The notes under the pieces are model-generated. The model was not told the origin of the DNA, did not search any database, and saw only the letters and a list, made by a program, of their open reading frames with translations. This document shows positions 6,549-14,185 of a DNA stretch of 34,104 nucleotides, piece after piece. The DNA is taken from NCBI RefSeq assembly GCF_024642105.1, contig NZ_JAHEBT010000007.1:1-34104 (forward strand). Direction: 5' to 3'. Position 1 is the first letter of the stretch, and every line of letters begins with the position of its first letter. Both the position numbers and the translations under genes were made by a program. The DNA is from Flavobacterium sp. (GTDB lineage Bacteria > Bacteroidota > Bacteroidia > Flavobacteriales > Flavobacteriaceae).

Positions 6549-6636
6549 TAGTGAGTTTTAACTCACTATAAAAAGCTAACATTAGATGACAAATTTCAAT
6601 TTGTCATAAAAAGAAAGACCCCTACGAGTAGGGGTC
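6549..6636. other. Three consecutive perfect hairpins in the convergent intergenic region
   Basis: Three exact inverted repeats follow one another: TAGTGAGTT/AACTCACTA (6549-6557, 6560-6568), ATGACAAATT/AATTTGTCAT (6586-6595, 6598-6607) and GACCCCTA/TAGGGGTC around a CGAG tetraloop (6617-6624, 6629-6636). With the terminator hairpin at 6688-6711 they give four stems in about 165 bp. Only the last has an obvious T-tract. The cluster may be a processed 3' RNA, an mRNA-protecting structure or a set of protein sites. Confidence 0.7.
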
Positions 6637-6687
6637 AATCCGAAAGAACCAGAAAAAACTTATGAAACATTCAAAGATAAGAAAAAG

Positions 6688-6720
6688 AATGACACCTTTT
6701 TAGGTGTCATTTTATTTTAT
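6688..6720. terminator. Bidirectional intrinsic terminator between convergent operons
   Basis: AATGACACCT (6688-6697) and AGGTGTCATT (6702-6711) form a perfect 10-bp stem with a TTTT loop. It is followed by TTTATTTTAT on the plus strand and by CTTTTTC on the minus strand. It ends the exonuclease operon and the lysis/metallophosphoesterase operon, which converge here. Confidence 0.88.
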
Positions 6721-7881
6721 TTAAAATAAGTGTGAAATCCGAGCGATTTGCCCGTTCTGCTTACAATGTAGAAATGCTTCTATTGCTTTGGGTGCGTGTT
6801 GATAGCCATTTCGTGAGTGCCAACTATCTGTACCACTAGGACTTCTAAGACTCTCTACTGTAATTCCAATATAGTCTTTTGATGTTTTATGATGTACGTG
6901 GTGCGTATAAATATATCTATGTTTAGTTTGACTCCATTCAATTGGAAATTCCTGAGCCATAAGTAGCGGAAGCAAATCCTGTTTAGCCCCATCTCCGTGA
7001 GTAGTACCAATTAAATTATTGTAATATCTAAATCCTTTACGATGAGCAATTGAGCAATCAAACGTTATATTCTCACAATTTCTAAAATAAGACTCAATTA
7101 CTTGAGCTAAAAAGAAACCGTTCATATAGTCGTGATTACTTGGATTGAAAGTAAAATGAACATCAGCTACGGATAAAAGTATCTCTAATACATTTACATA
7201 TAATGATTTTGCAATTAAAAAGTTAGAGTGCCACATCCCATCTGTATCCTGTGGCGTGCCGCTTGTGGTAGTTCTCTTAGGTGTATCGATATGTAAAATA
7301 TCATTACCACCTATAAATAATATTTTATCTATTTTGAAAGATGATACTTTATCTAATATTCCATGAACCCCACTAAGCACTCTTTGAACAGCGATTTGAT
7401 TATTATAAGTCTCTCCTGTTTCAAAAGCCGAGGCTAATTTTCCTATATGAATATCCGCAGGGTCAATAACTAATAAATAACTATCATTGTTATCTATACG
7501 CTCTAATTTAGGAAATGAAGGCGAATATTGTTGTAAATCCTTTATTAATTGGTCTCTAAATGATTCTTCTTCTTTATTATGGTTATCATAAAATACGATA
7601 TTATAAAAAGGAACGGCAGTATGCGTAATTAATTTCCAACTTCTTACTTGGCTATAATCTAAAGCATAATGCTCACAATATTCTTCAATATCCATTAAAC
7701 TTCCATCGTTTGAGACAGCAGTAAAATGCGTATTGCGATTTGCGTTATAATTATTAGAATCTGTAGTGGAGGTAAGTTCTAAGAATCTCTTTTCAGTTTC
7801 TTTATCAATTCTATAACGATTTGATTTATTTAATGTCAAACCTAATTGAAGTGCGATGTTTCTGTTAATTCTGTATCTCAT
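6721..7881 (-). CDS. Calcineurin-like metallophosphoesterase
   Basis: A 386-residue protein with the full set of dimetal phosphoesterase motifs: DIHIG (Asp143, His145), GGND (Asn193, Asp194), a variant SNHD for GNHD (Asn249, His250, Asp251), THGDG with His295 and the THHVHH cluster (His327-His331). The N-terminal ~85 residues look like a separate helical, possibly DNA-binding, module (RYRINRNIALQLGL). Phage enzymes of this type are often annotated as DNA-repair-like exonucleases or phosphatases; the substrate here is not determined. It is the distal gene of the lysis cluster, 3 bp after a small basic protein gene, and ends at a bidirectional terminator. Confidence 0.88.
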   Translation of the reverse strand: MRYRINRNIALQLGLTLNKSNRYRIDKETEKRFLELTSTTDSNNYNANRNTHFTAVSNDGSLMDIEEYCEHYALDYSQVRSWKLITHTAVPFYNIVFYDNHNKEEESFRDQLIKDLQQYSPSFPKLERIDNNDSYLLVIDPADIHIGKLASAFETGETYNNQIAVQRVLSGVHGILDKVSSFKIDKILFIGGNDILHIDTPKRTTTSGTPQDTDGMWHSNFLIAKSLYVNVLEILLSVADVHFTFNPSNHDYMNGFFLAQVIESYFRNCENITFDCSIAHRKGFRYYNNLIGTTHGDGAKQDLLPLLMAQEFPIEWSQTKHRYIYTHHVHHKTSKDYIGITVESLRSPSGTDSWHSRNGYQHAPKAIEAFLHCKQNGQIARISHLF

Positions 7882-7884
7882 AAG

Positions 7885-8022
7885 TTATCTTCCTTGTCCA
7901 GCGTAACTCTTTTTATAGTTTTTGCTAGTTTTTAATTTTGAAGTTTTTGATTTATCGTGAACTCCTGGTCTACTCACTTTAATTTTAACCTTTTTCTCAA
8001 CACTTGTTTGTTTAGCTGCCAT
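7885..8022 (-). CDS. Small basic conserved phage protein (GVHxKxKTS type), 45 aa
   Basis: A 45-residue, strongly basic protein: MAAKQTSVEKKVKIKVSRPG, then VHDKSKTSKLKTSKNYKK and a C-terminal YAGQGR. I recall very similar 40-50-residue proteins with the pattern KPGVHxKTKTS...SKNYKKxYxGQGR in flavobacterial phages and prophages, of unknown function, often next to structural or lysis genes. The start overlaps the stop of the spanin candidate as TAATG. High charge suggests nucleic-acid binding. Confidence 0.8.
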   Translation of the reverse strand: MAAKQTSVEKKVKIKVSRPGVHDKSKTSKLKTSKNYKKSYAGQGR

Positions 8023-8486
8023 TATAATAAAAGTTTATTCTTAATTTGTCTATAAATATACATTCCGATAGGTATTAGTAATAACCAAAGATATACAAAA
8101 TAATTTGCTTTTTTATCTATAGATTTATTTTTTAATGACTTAACTTCTTCTTTTGATTTATGAACTTGTTTTGAAGCAGTTTTAGATACTTTTTTTTCTG
8201 ACGTATCTGAAGATATTTTTGAATGTTTTTTATACTTTAAAATAGCATTTTTATACGATATACCATTAATAATCATTGGGATTGTATCAGATATAGGACA
8301 TACTTCAATTTCAGAACTACTATCGATAGTTATAATATTATTCTTTATTGTAGAAATAGAATCAGTTTTTACAATAGCAGTAGAGTCTATTGTAGTTTTT
8401 GTATCCTCTTTTACAATAGCAACTTTTCTCGAAGCGCAAGAAGTTACAAGAAGTAAACTAATAATTAGTGTAAGTCTTTTTATCAT
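8022..8486 (-). CDS. Candidate unimolecular spanin (lipoprotein with C-terminal membrane anchor)
   Basis: A 154-residue protein with an N-terminal lipoprotein signal (MIKRLTLIISLLLVTSC, lipobox VTSC with Cys17), a long hydrophilic serine/threonine/lysine-rich middle with helical stretches, and a C-terminal transmembrane segment (about residues 130-145, FVYLWLLLIPIGMYIY) followed by a short basic tail. A lipid anchor for the outer membrane plus an inner-membrane helix is the architecture of unimolecular spanins such as T1 gp11, which fuse or disrupt the two membranes at the last step of lysis. It lies directly after endolysin and holin genes. The function is inferred from architecture and context; a different phage lipoprotein is the alternative. 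Confidence 0.72.
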   Translation of the reverse strand: MIKRLTLIISLLLVTSCASRKVAIVKEDTKTTIDSTAIVKTDSISTIKNNIITIDSSSEIEVCPISDTIPMIINGISYKNAILKYKKHSKISSDTSEKKVSKTASKQVHKSKEEVKSLKNKSIDKKANYFVYLWLLLIPIGMYIYRQIKNKLLL

Positions 8487-8907
8487 TTGTTTTCAATATT
8501 TGTTTCCTTTGTTTACCACTAGTGCTATAAGATACGTGAACCCAATCAGGATTATCTTTACCACTACCCTCCCAAATTAATTGGTCAAATACTAGGTTAT
8601 CCTTAATATAATTGAATATTTGTTTGTTAGTTATATTTGTAGCATCCATATCTATATCCATAGCTTCTCCCTTACAATGCTGCGAAGTAGATGCTCCTTT
8701 AATAGCTTTATTTAAAGCTAAACTTCTATAGCCAGAACTAATATGTATTGGAATATTAAAATGCTCACGTATTGGTTGGAATATATTAATAGCCAATTTC
8801 TTCATATTATCCAAATGTTCTTGGGTTGGCATATTATTTATTCCTAATCTTTTTGCAGATTCACTTCTAATCATCTCAGAAAGTGATAAGTTTTTAGATA
8901 ATTGCAT
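8458..8907 (-). CDS. M15A-type peptidase endolysin
   Basis: A 149-residue protein with the zinc-peptidase M15 (D-Ala-D-Ala carboxypeptidase-like) motif set: ISSGYRS (about 57-62), SQHCKGEAMDID with zinc ligands His77 and Asp84, and DWVHVS with His124. It cleaves peptidoglycan stem-peptide bonds. No signal peptide is visible, so release depends on a holin, the next gene upstream. Its 3' end overlaps the spanin candidate by 29 bp and its start overlaps the holin stop by 1 bp. Confidence 0.93.
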   Translation of the reverse strand: MQLSKNLSLSEMIRSESAKRLGINNMPTQEHLDNMKKLAINIFQPIREHFNIPIHISSGYRSLALNKAIKGASTSQHCKGEAMDIDMDATNITNKQIFNYIKDNLVFDQLIWEGSGKDNPDWVHVSYSTSGKQRKQILKTNDKKTYTNY

Positions 8908-9341
8908 TAATTGGTTATTTCGTTTATATCTGATTTAACTTCTTTTGCTCTATTAAATGCTTTTTTCAATAAATTCCAAACATCAATTTTAAATGTTTCT
9001 TCAATATTTTCTTTAATAGACACTAATTCAACAAAAATCAATAGTATAGCACATATTTTAGTAAACATAAAATCAAATCCAAATGCGTGTTTAACAAATT
9101 CATTTAAAACAAATTTATCTATTAAAAATAGAAATATAATACATATTTCGTATAATGCCATTTTAGAAATAACATTAGATAATTTTCTACTTCTTATGCT
9201 TGACAATCCATTTAGTTTTATACTTTTGAAAATCCCTGTAAAAGTATCTAATATTATTGCACTACCTACGGCAATTAATAAGCCGTAGATAGGTACAAAG
9301 AATAGTATAAGTGATGCGAAGATGTAATTAATATATCTCAT
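8907..9341 (-). CDS. Phage holin
   Basis: A 144-residue membrane protein with hydrophobic segments at about residues 6-30, 60-79 and 90-108 and a charged C-terminus. The LDTFTGIFKS motif after the first segment, followed by an S-RKL basic stretch, matches the phage holin/phage lysis family with the common LDxxTGxxKA pattern. It would form the inner-membrane lesion that lets the endolysin reach the cell wall. It stands immediately before the M15 endolysin gene. Confidence 0.87.
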   Translation of the reverse strand: MRYINYIFASLILFFVPIYGLLIAVGSAIILDTFTGIFKSIKLNGLSSIRSRKLSNVISKMALYEICIIFLFLIDKFVLNEFVKHAFGFDFMFTKICAILLIFVELVSIKENIEETFKIDVWNLLKKAFNRAKEVKSDINEITN

Positions 9342-9604
9342 TATTTGAATAATGGAAGAATTTGTGCTTTTAATAGTACTGTAAATCCTTCGTGTTGTTT
9401 AATGAAATTCTTTAATACTTCAGCATCCGACAAATCAATATCAAGTGTTTTACCAGAGTATAATTTGTTTGCCCAATCCCAATACTTCAAAGCGTCTCCT
9501 TTTGTTTCTGAGATTAACGTATTAGCGATTAATTTACCAACATTAGCATTTTCAATTACTTGTCCATTTAAGTCTTTTAAATCAAAGTTCAAATCTAATT
9601 TCAT
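9341..9604 (-). CDS. Hypothetical protein between tail and lysis genes, 87 aa
   Basis: An 87-residue protein (MKLDLNFDLKDLNGQVIENA...) with an alternating N-terminal strand and a helical C-terminal half. Similar small proteins are common near the end of tail modules in Bacteroidota phages, but I know no function. A TATCTTTG box lies about 25 bp upstream (9629-9636), so it may begin a separate lysis transcript. Its stop overlaps the holin start by 1 bp. Confidence 0.75.
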   Translation of the reverse strand: MKLDLNFDLKDLNGQVIENANVGKLIANTLISETKGDALKYWDWANKLYSGKTLDIDLSDAEVLKNFIKQHEGFTVLLKAQILPLFK

Positions 9605-9628
9605 AATAATTTTTTTTAGTTATAATTA

Positions 9629-9636
9629 CAAAGATA
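9629..9636 (-). promoter_or_regulatory. Candidate -7 box before the lysis cassette
   Basis: TATCTTTG on the minus strand matches TAnnTTTG about 25 bp upstream of the 87-aa gene that leads into holin, endolysin and spanin. No TTG is present at the usual -33 position. Confidence 0.4.
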
Positions 9637-9948
9637 CTAATTTATTGTTAACTGAACCATTACTGGATTATTAATTAAATAAATAGCATCTTCAATATTT
9701 TTTTCTAAAGCTGGAACATCTAAAGTAGCTTCTAACCAACTAACAACTATTTCTTTTGTTAATTCTTCGAAAGGGATAAAACCCTCTTCGCTTGGTTTAG
9801 GAAAACTTTGCGCTCCATAAACACTACTGCTAATTTCATTCTCATCTGTTCCTGTAAGTCTCCAGTGAACTGTTTGAATAACATTTGTCATTCCGTCATC
9901 GTCAATAATGCAATCCATTGGATTAATATTCCATTCAAAATTTATCAT
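9637..9948 (-). CDS. Conserved phage protein of the MINFxWNI...DCxxxDDGxxNVVxxVHWR type, 103 aa
   Basis: The protein starts MINFEWNINPMDCIIDDDGM and continues with VIQTVHWRLTGTDE and YGAQSF. I recognise this pattern from small proteins encoded next to tail-fibre genes in many unrelated phages (DUF7936-like), usually a compact beta protein of unknown function. It lies 1 bp after the S74 tail protein gene and is likely a fibre-associated or assembly factor. Confidence 0.75.
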   Translation of the reverse strand: MINFEWNINPMDCIIDDDGMTNVIQTVHWRLTGTDENEISSSVYGAQSFPKPSEEGFIPFEELTKEIVVSWLEATLDVPALEKNIEDAIYLINNPVMVQLTIN

Positions 9949-9949
9949 A

Positions 9950-12850
9950 TTATTTATTTTTTAAAATTTCTATTTCTGCTTTTAGTTCTTGTATTGCTTG
10001 TACTAAAATAGGTACTAATTTAGAGTAATCAACTGATTGCATTTGTTCTGCGTCTTTTTCTCCTGTTACTGCATAAGGAACTATTTCTTGTAATTCGTGA
10101 GCAATAACTCCATCCATTCTATCTGTATGGTTTTTCCACTTAAAATCATAAACCTTTATTTTTGATATTTTTTCTAATCCATTTATCGGTTTCAAATCTT
10201 CCTTTAGACGATAGTCTGACGTTGAGTTATAAGCTATTGCAGAAGTAGTACCAACTCTAGAAATACTACCTATTCCTGTATTTCCTGGTGCTGAAAACAA
10301 AATAAATGTAGCTCCGCTGGCTCCACTTGTGTCTTCTAACCAAGAAACATTATTAGCAGACAACACAGATAATTTATAATTTGGACTTGTAGTACCTATA
10401 CCTACGTTGCCACCGATTAATGATAATTGATTTGTAAAACTTAATTGAGCAACTGAAGAAGCATTTGAAGAACATTCTAAAGTTGCATATCCACCACCTG
10501 AATTACTTACTTTTATTTTAGCACCTGCAGCACCACTTTGAACTTCTAATTTCTCACTTGGTGAAGTTGTACCTATACCTACGTTAGTGCCATTATCATA
10601 AATCAAACTATTGCCTAAAGTTCCACTTCCTGTAAATTTAGCGTGATAATTAGTTGTACCAGTTCCTGTAATTGGATTTGTTAAAGCATTTTGTTTATTA
10701 TTAAAAGTATTCCAATCAGTACTTGACAAGTAACCATTTGTTGATGTATTAGCTTGTGATATACTTATTGCTCCTGTTGAATTATTGTAACTAATAGGAG
10801 CAGTACCACTTAATGAACTTAATGAAATATAAGATGTACTATCAACACTACCGTCCGCTTTTAAAAATTGCGCCGAAGTTCCGCCACTTCTTATAAATGC
10901 CGTAGATGTTAAGTTTCCTAAAAATACACCGTTTCCATTATCTGCAATAGTCAAAGCATTTGCCGAAGCGGTATTTTTAAATAAATAACCTCCACTTGCT
11001 CTACTTGAAAATTGAGTAAATGAACTATTAAAAGAAAATTCAGCAACTAAAGCTCCAGACCCTTTGAATGTTAAAATAGACGTTGTACCTGAAGGGTCAA
11101 ATACTGTTGAATTTGCTATGAAAGTTTTAATTCCATCAATACTTTGATTTCCTGTTAACTTAACAACATTAGCATCATTTGCTTTATTATTAAACGTATT
11201 CCAATCAGTACTACTCAAAGCCCCATTTGTTGACGTACTTGCTAATCCTAAACTTAATGCTTGTGTACTTAAACTTAAACCATTAGCAGTTCCAATTGTA
11301 ACAGCATTATGTCTAGCAGAAGTATTAGCAGCTACATCAGTATTAGCCGATACCCTAGAATTTGTAAAATATAAATTACTTCCTTCAGTTACTTGAGAAG
11401 TAGTGTAATCTCCATTGGTAGCTACAATATCGCCAGTTCTACCAAATACAGATGTAATTGAATTATTATCAGTCCAAGAGGTTGTTAAAGTACCTCCATC
11501 CTGCTGAGTTATAGTTAATGTTTTAGTCGTAGTTCCACTAACAGAAATACTAACTACTTTATCATTATAAGTATCATTGAAATGAGTCCAATCAGTTGAT
11601 GATAAATATCCTGAGTCAGTAGAGTTCGCTTGTTGAATACCTAATATTAAATCACTCGTCAATGCTCCTCCACCTAATAATGGAGATGTAGTTCCTATAG
11701 TTCTAGATGTCGGAACTTTTGTTGCTAATCCTGGCACTGTTGGAGTATTAGCTGTTCCACTTAAATCTCCGCCTAATCTAATAACACCTTTAACAGATGA
11801 AGTAGCATCAGGAACGCTATAGTCAACAGTGATAATATTTATATTCTTTCTTAAGATACGAACATACCATCCTTTTACCTTTACAGAAGCAGAGGCATCC
11901 GTTGTTAAATATAATTCAGCTGGATAATCAGTAATGTATGATGACCCCATATAAAAAGGAGCTACAAAACTAATCTCTTGAACTCCAGCTGTTTTAAACT
12001 GCCCAGAAAAAATTGAATTAGTAAATTCAGCTACAGAACCAATACCTAATTTTGCACTTAATCCTACTTTTTGATTATTTGTAGTTGTAGTTACTTGGAC
12101 GTGAATCCTAACATCAATAGTATCTCCAATTGATAATTCTGAAAAATTAAACTGATTAGTAATAGTATCCCATACATACGAAACTCCATAAGGATTTTGA
12201 GATGTATTAGTATTATCTCCAGCAGTATCATTAGTTAATTTTAATGCTACATTAGTAACAGCAGTTAGTGGAGTAGTTTGTGTAACTAAATCATTATAAT
12301 CAAAATATCCAACAGAATTTAAGAATTGCTCAGGAGTAGATGGCTGGTCTTGTAATTCAAGGGCTGTTCCTTCTGAGTTTACTACAACCATTTTATTAGG
12401 TACTAATGCACTTGGAGTATCTGTTAATTCAGTGAATGAATTTATATTATGTAATTCAATAGGTATTAATTTTAACTCTGAATTATCAACAACTATAGCT
12501 TTTCCTGCATTACCTACATATTGAAATGTATCAATTAATTCGCTAAATCTATCGACAATTCCACCACTTCCATTACCTAACCAAGCAAAATAATCAATAT
12601 CAATTAATTTATTCCATACTTGAGCTACCGTAGTAAAAGTAAAAGTACCTCCGGATATAATAGTTATATCCTCAGGATGAATTGATTGTTCCTTAATTAT
12701 ATTCGCTCCATTTCCAGTTTTAAAATGAAGTTCATCTCCTACTGCAAGTAAGTCGTTTTTAATTGAAGTTATAGCATTATCAGAATCTCCATTCAAAGTA
12801 AACTTGAAATACCCTCCAGTTTGTTTTTCTATTAATAGTGAATTTGCCAT
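9950..12850 (-). CDS. Tail fibre/spike protein with C-terminal S74 intramolecular chaperone
   Basis: A 966-residue protein. The C-terminal ~89 residues, from SDYRLKEDLKP at Ser878 through YDFKWK, GVIAHELQE and VDYSKLVPILVQAIQELK, are the intramolecular chaperone of endosialidase (peptidase S74), which trimerises, helps the fibre fold and then cleaves itself off before the conserved serine. The shaft contains three SSTDW-x-x-FN repeats and two NVGIGTTSP-x-x-KL repeats, plus a LTGNQSIDGIKTF segment typical of fibre repeats. It is the likely receptor-contact protein and so the likeliest host-range determinant. The final coiled coil (AIQELKAEIEILKNK) closes the trimer. Confidence 0.9.
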   Translation of the reverse strand: MANSLLIEKQTGGYFKFTLNGDSDNAITSIKNDLLAVGDELHFKTGNGANIIKEQSIHPEDITIISGGTFTFTTVAQVWNKLIDIDYFAWLGNGSGGIVDRFSELIDTFQYVGNAGKAIVVDNSELKLIPIELHNINSFTELTDTPSALVPNKMVVVNSEGTALELQDQPSTPEQFLNSVGYFDYNDLVTQTTPLTAVTNVALKLTNDTAGDNTNTSQNPYGVSYVWDTITNQFNFSELSIGDTIDVRIHVQVTTTTNNQKVGLSAKLGIGSVAEFTNSIFSGQFKTAGVQEISFVAPFYMGSSYITDYPAELYLTTDASASVKVKGWYVRILRKNINIITVDYSVPDATSSVKGVIRLGGDLSGTANTPTVPGLATKVPTSRTIGTTSPLLGGGALTSDLILGIQQANSTDSGYLSSTDWTHFNDTYNDKVVSISVSGTTTKTLTITQQDGGTLTTSWTDNNSITSVFGRTGDIVATNGDYTTSQVTEGSNLYFTNSRVSANTDVAANTSARHNAVTIGTANGLSLSTQALSLGLASTSTNGALSSTDWNTFNNKANDANVVKLTGNQSIDGIKTFIANSTVFDPSGTTSILTFKGSGALVAEFSFNSSFTQFSSRASGGYLFKNTASANALTIADNGNGVFLGNLTSTAFIRSGGTSAQFLKADGSVDSTSYISLSSLSGTAPISYNNSTGAISISQANTSTNGYLSSTDWNTFNNKQNALTNPITGTGTTNYHAKFTGSGTLGNSLIYDNGTNVGIGTTSPSEKLEVQSGAAGAKIKVSNSGGGYATLECSSNASSVAQLSFTNQLSLIGGNVGIGTTSPNYKLSVLSANNVSWLEDTSGASGATFILFSAPGNTGIGSISRVGTTSAIAYNSTSDYRLKEDLKPINGLEKISKIKVYDFKWKNHTDRMDGVIAHELQEIVPYAVTGEKDAEQMQSVDYSKLVPILVQAIQELKAEIEILKNK

Positions 12851-12851
12851 A

Positions 12852-13331
12852 CTAGTCTAAAGATGTTACTTCTAAATGTATTTTTAAATTTTGATTTTCG
12901 TTATCAAATTCTCCTGTAGATATTTGAAACTGCGAAGTACTTATCTTCTTAAATACTACAGTACCTACTGTATTATCTTCAGATAATCCTCCCATACTCT
13001 CTACATATCCTTTTACTACATAATTCATAGATGGCATAGCGTTAAGAACTGTAACAGATATAATTGATTCGGCAACATTAGCCAATGTAGCGTTAGTTAC
13101 ATTACCGCCAAAGGTTAATGTAGTAGAAGTACCTGGATTAAAATTACCAACCCATCCTTTATTTTTAGGTAATGAAGCTAAAAAAGCTGTAGATAGCGTA
13201 TCTAATTGAGAATTAGTTGCTTCAGCATAATTTATTAATTCATTCTCTACCGCCCTATGTTTAACTGCTGTAATTGATGAATTGTCTGCTAAGTTTGAGC
13301 TAATTAACGCTCTTATTTCTGCTGGTGTCAT
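12852..13331 (-). CDS. Tail-tip associated structural protein, 159 aa
   Basis: The N-terminus MTPAEIRALISSNLADNSSI is a pattern common to proteins preceding fibre genes in Bacteroidota phages, with a helical N-terminal part and a beta-rich C-terminal domain (from about residue 60, GWVGNFNPGTSTTLTFGG). It sits 1 bp upstream of the S74 fibre gene and is probably a fibre-base or tail-tip component. No catalytic motif is seen. Confidence 0.7.
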   Translation of the reverse strand: MTPAEIRALISSNLADNSSITAVKHRAVENELINYAEATNSQLDTLSTAFLASLPKNKGWVGNFNPGTSTTLTFGGNVTNATLANVAESIISVTVLNAMPSMNYVVKGYVESMGGLSEDNTVGTVVFKKISTSQFQISTGEFDNENQNLKIHLEVTSLD

Positions 13332-14164
13332 AATGTATAATAGTCTATTAATGAATAATGTAGTGATGAGTAATCAGGAACAATAGGAGTAGCTGGGGTT
13401 ACATAATTCCCACTAAATATATCTTTATAATTAAATGATATATTAAATTTAATGCTTCCAAAATTTTCCTGAGATGTTACCTCTGGTATTTCAACAGCTT
13501 CATATAATGAAGCTCTTACTTTATTAATGTATAAATAAGGATTTTCTAAAACATCTGTCAAAAGTATTAATTGCTCAATACTCATAATTTCAGACATAAA
13601 CTTAGATATTTTATTTACTTTAACCGCTTGAGTTACAGTATGCTTCGTAGAAGCCTCATAATATGTTGTAAGTTCAGTTTGCTTTCTATTCTGTCTAAAC
13701 CAAGTCTGAAAACCAATACTTTGAAAAGTATCTGTTCTTTTAGTTTTGTAATGGAACTGTGCCGTTTTTTCATTTTCATCATTTGTTAGTAAAAATGGTG
13801 TTGAATAAAATGTTTCTCCTAAAGATTGATGTATCTCTAAATAAATTAAATTCATTCCAAAATCATACTGAACATTAGTTAATGACCAATAAAATTGAGG
13901 GTCTCCATTATCTGAATTAGTTAGAGATTGAACTGAAAATGAAGGAGTAATATTTGTTTTTACTCCTGTACACATATCTACTGCATATACAGTCCAGTCT
14001 TCTAAATTAATACCGTCTGGAGTATTTGTTACTTGAACATATTTAGTTTCGTTAAATGGAAGTAATTGAACTCCATTGAAAGAATAAAAACGATTCATTT
14101 GACTATTGTCAAAATAAAAAGCTTCTTCTATCGTTCTATATATGTTAATTATTGGCTGTGTCAT
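13328..14164 (-). CDS. Distal tail/baseplate protein, 278 aa
   Basis: A beta-rich 278-residue protein (MTQPIINIYRTIEEAFYFDN...) without catalytic motifs. Its place between the large tail-tip protein and the fibre-base gene suggests a distal tail or baseplate wedge component. The start lies 7 nt downstream of a TATATTTG box, so its mRNA may have a very short leader. It overlaps the next gene by 4 bp. Confidence 0.65.
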   Translation of the reverse strand: MTQPIINIYRTIEEAFYFDNSQMNRFYSFNGVQLLPFNETKYVQVTNTPDGINLEDWTVYAVDMCTGVKTNITPSFSVQSLTNSDNGDPQFYWSLTNVQYDFGMNLIYLEIHQSLGETFYSTPFLLTNDENEKTAQFHYKTKRTDTFQSIGFQTWFRQNRKQTELTTYYEASTKHTVTQAVKVNKISKFMSEIMSIEQLILLTDVLENPYLYINKVRASLYEAVEIPEVTSQENFGSIKFNISFNYKDIFSGNYVTPATPIVPDYSSLHYSLIDYYTL

Positions 14165-14171
14165 ATTCTTA

Positions 14172-14179
14172 CAAATATA
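14172..14179 (-). promoter_or_regulatory. TATATTTG promoter box before a distal tail gene
   Basis: A perfect TATATTTG on the minus strand ends 7 nt before the ATG of the 278-aa tail gene, inside the 21-bp gap after the 877-aa gene. There is no TTG at -33. It is one of six identical boxes found just upstream of minus-strand genes. Confidence 0.5.
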
Positions 14180-14185
14180 CTAAAA

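Noticed and set aside
6662..6703. Tiny frame MKHSKIRKRMTPF before the terminator at 6688-6711.
   Set aside because: Thirteen codons ending in the terminator hairpin; no support beyond an ATG, so it is not called a gene.
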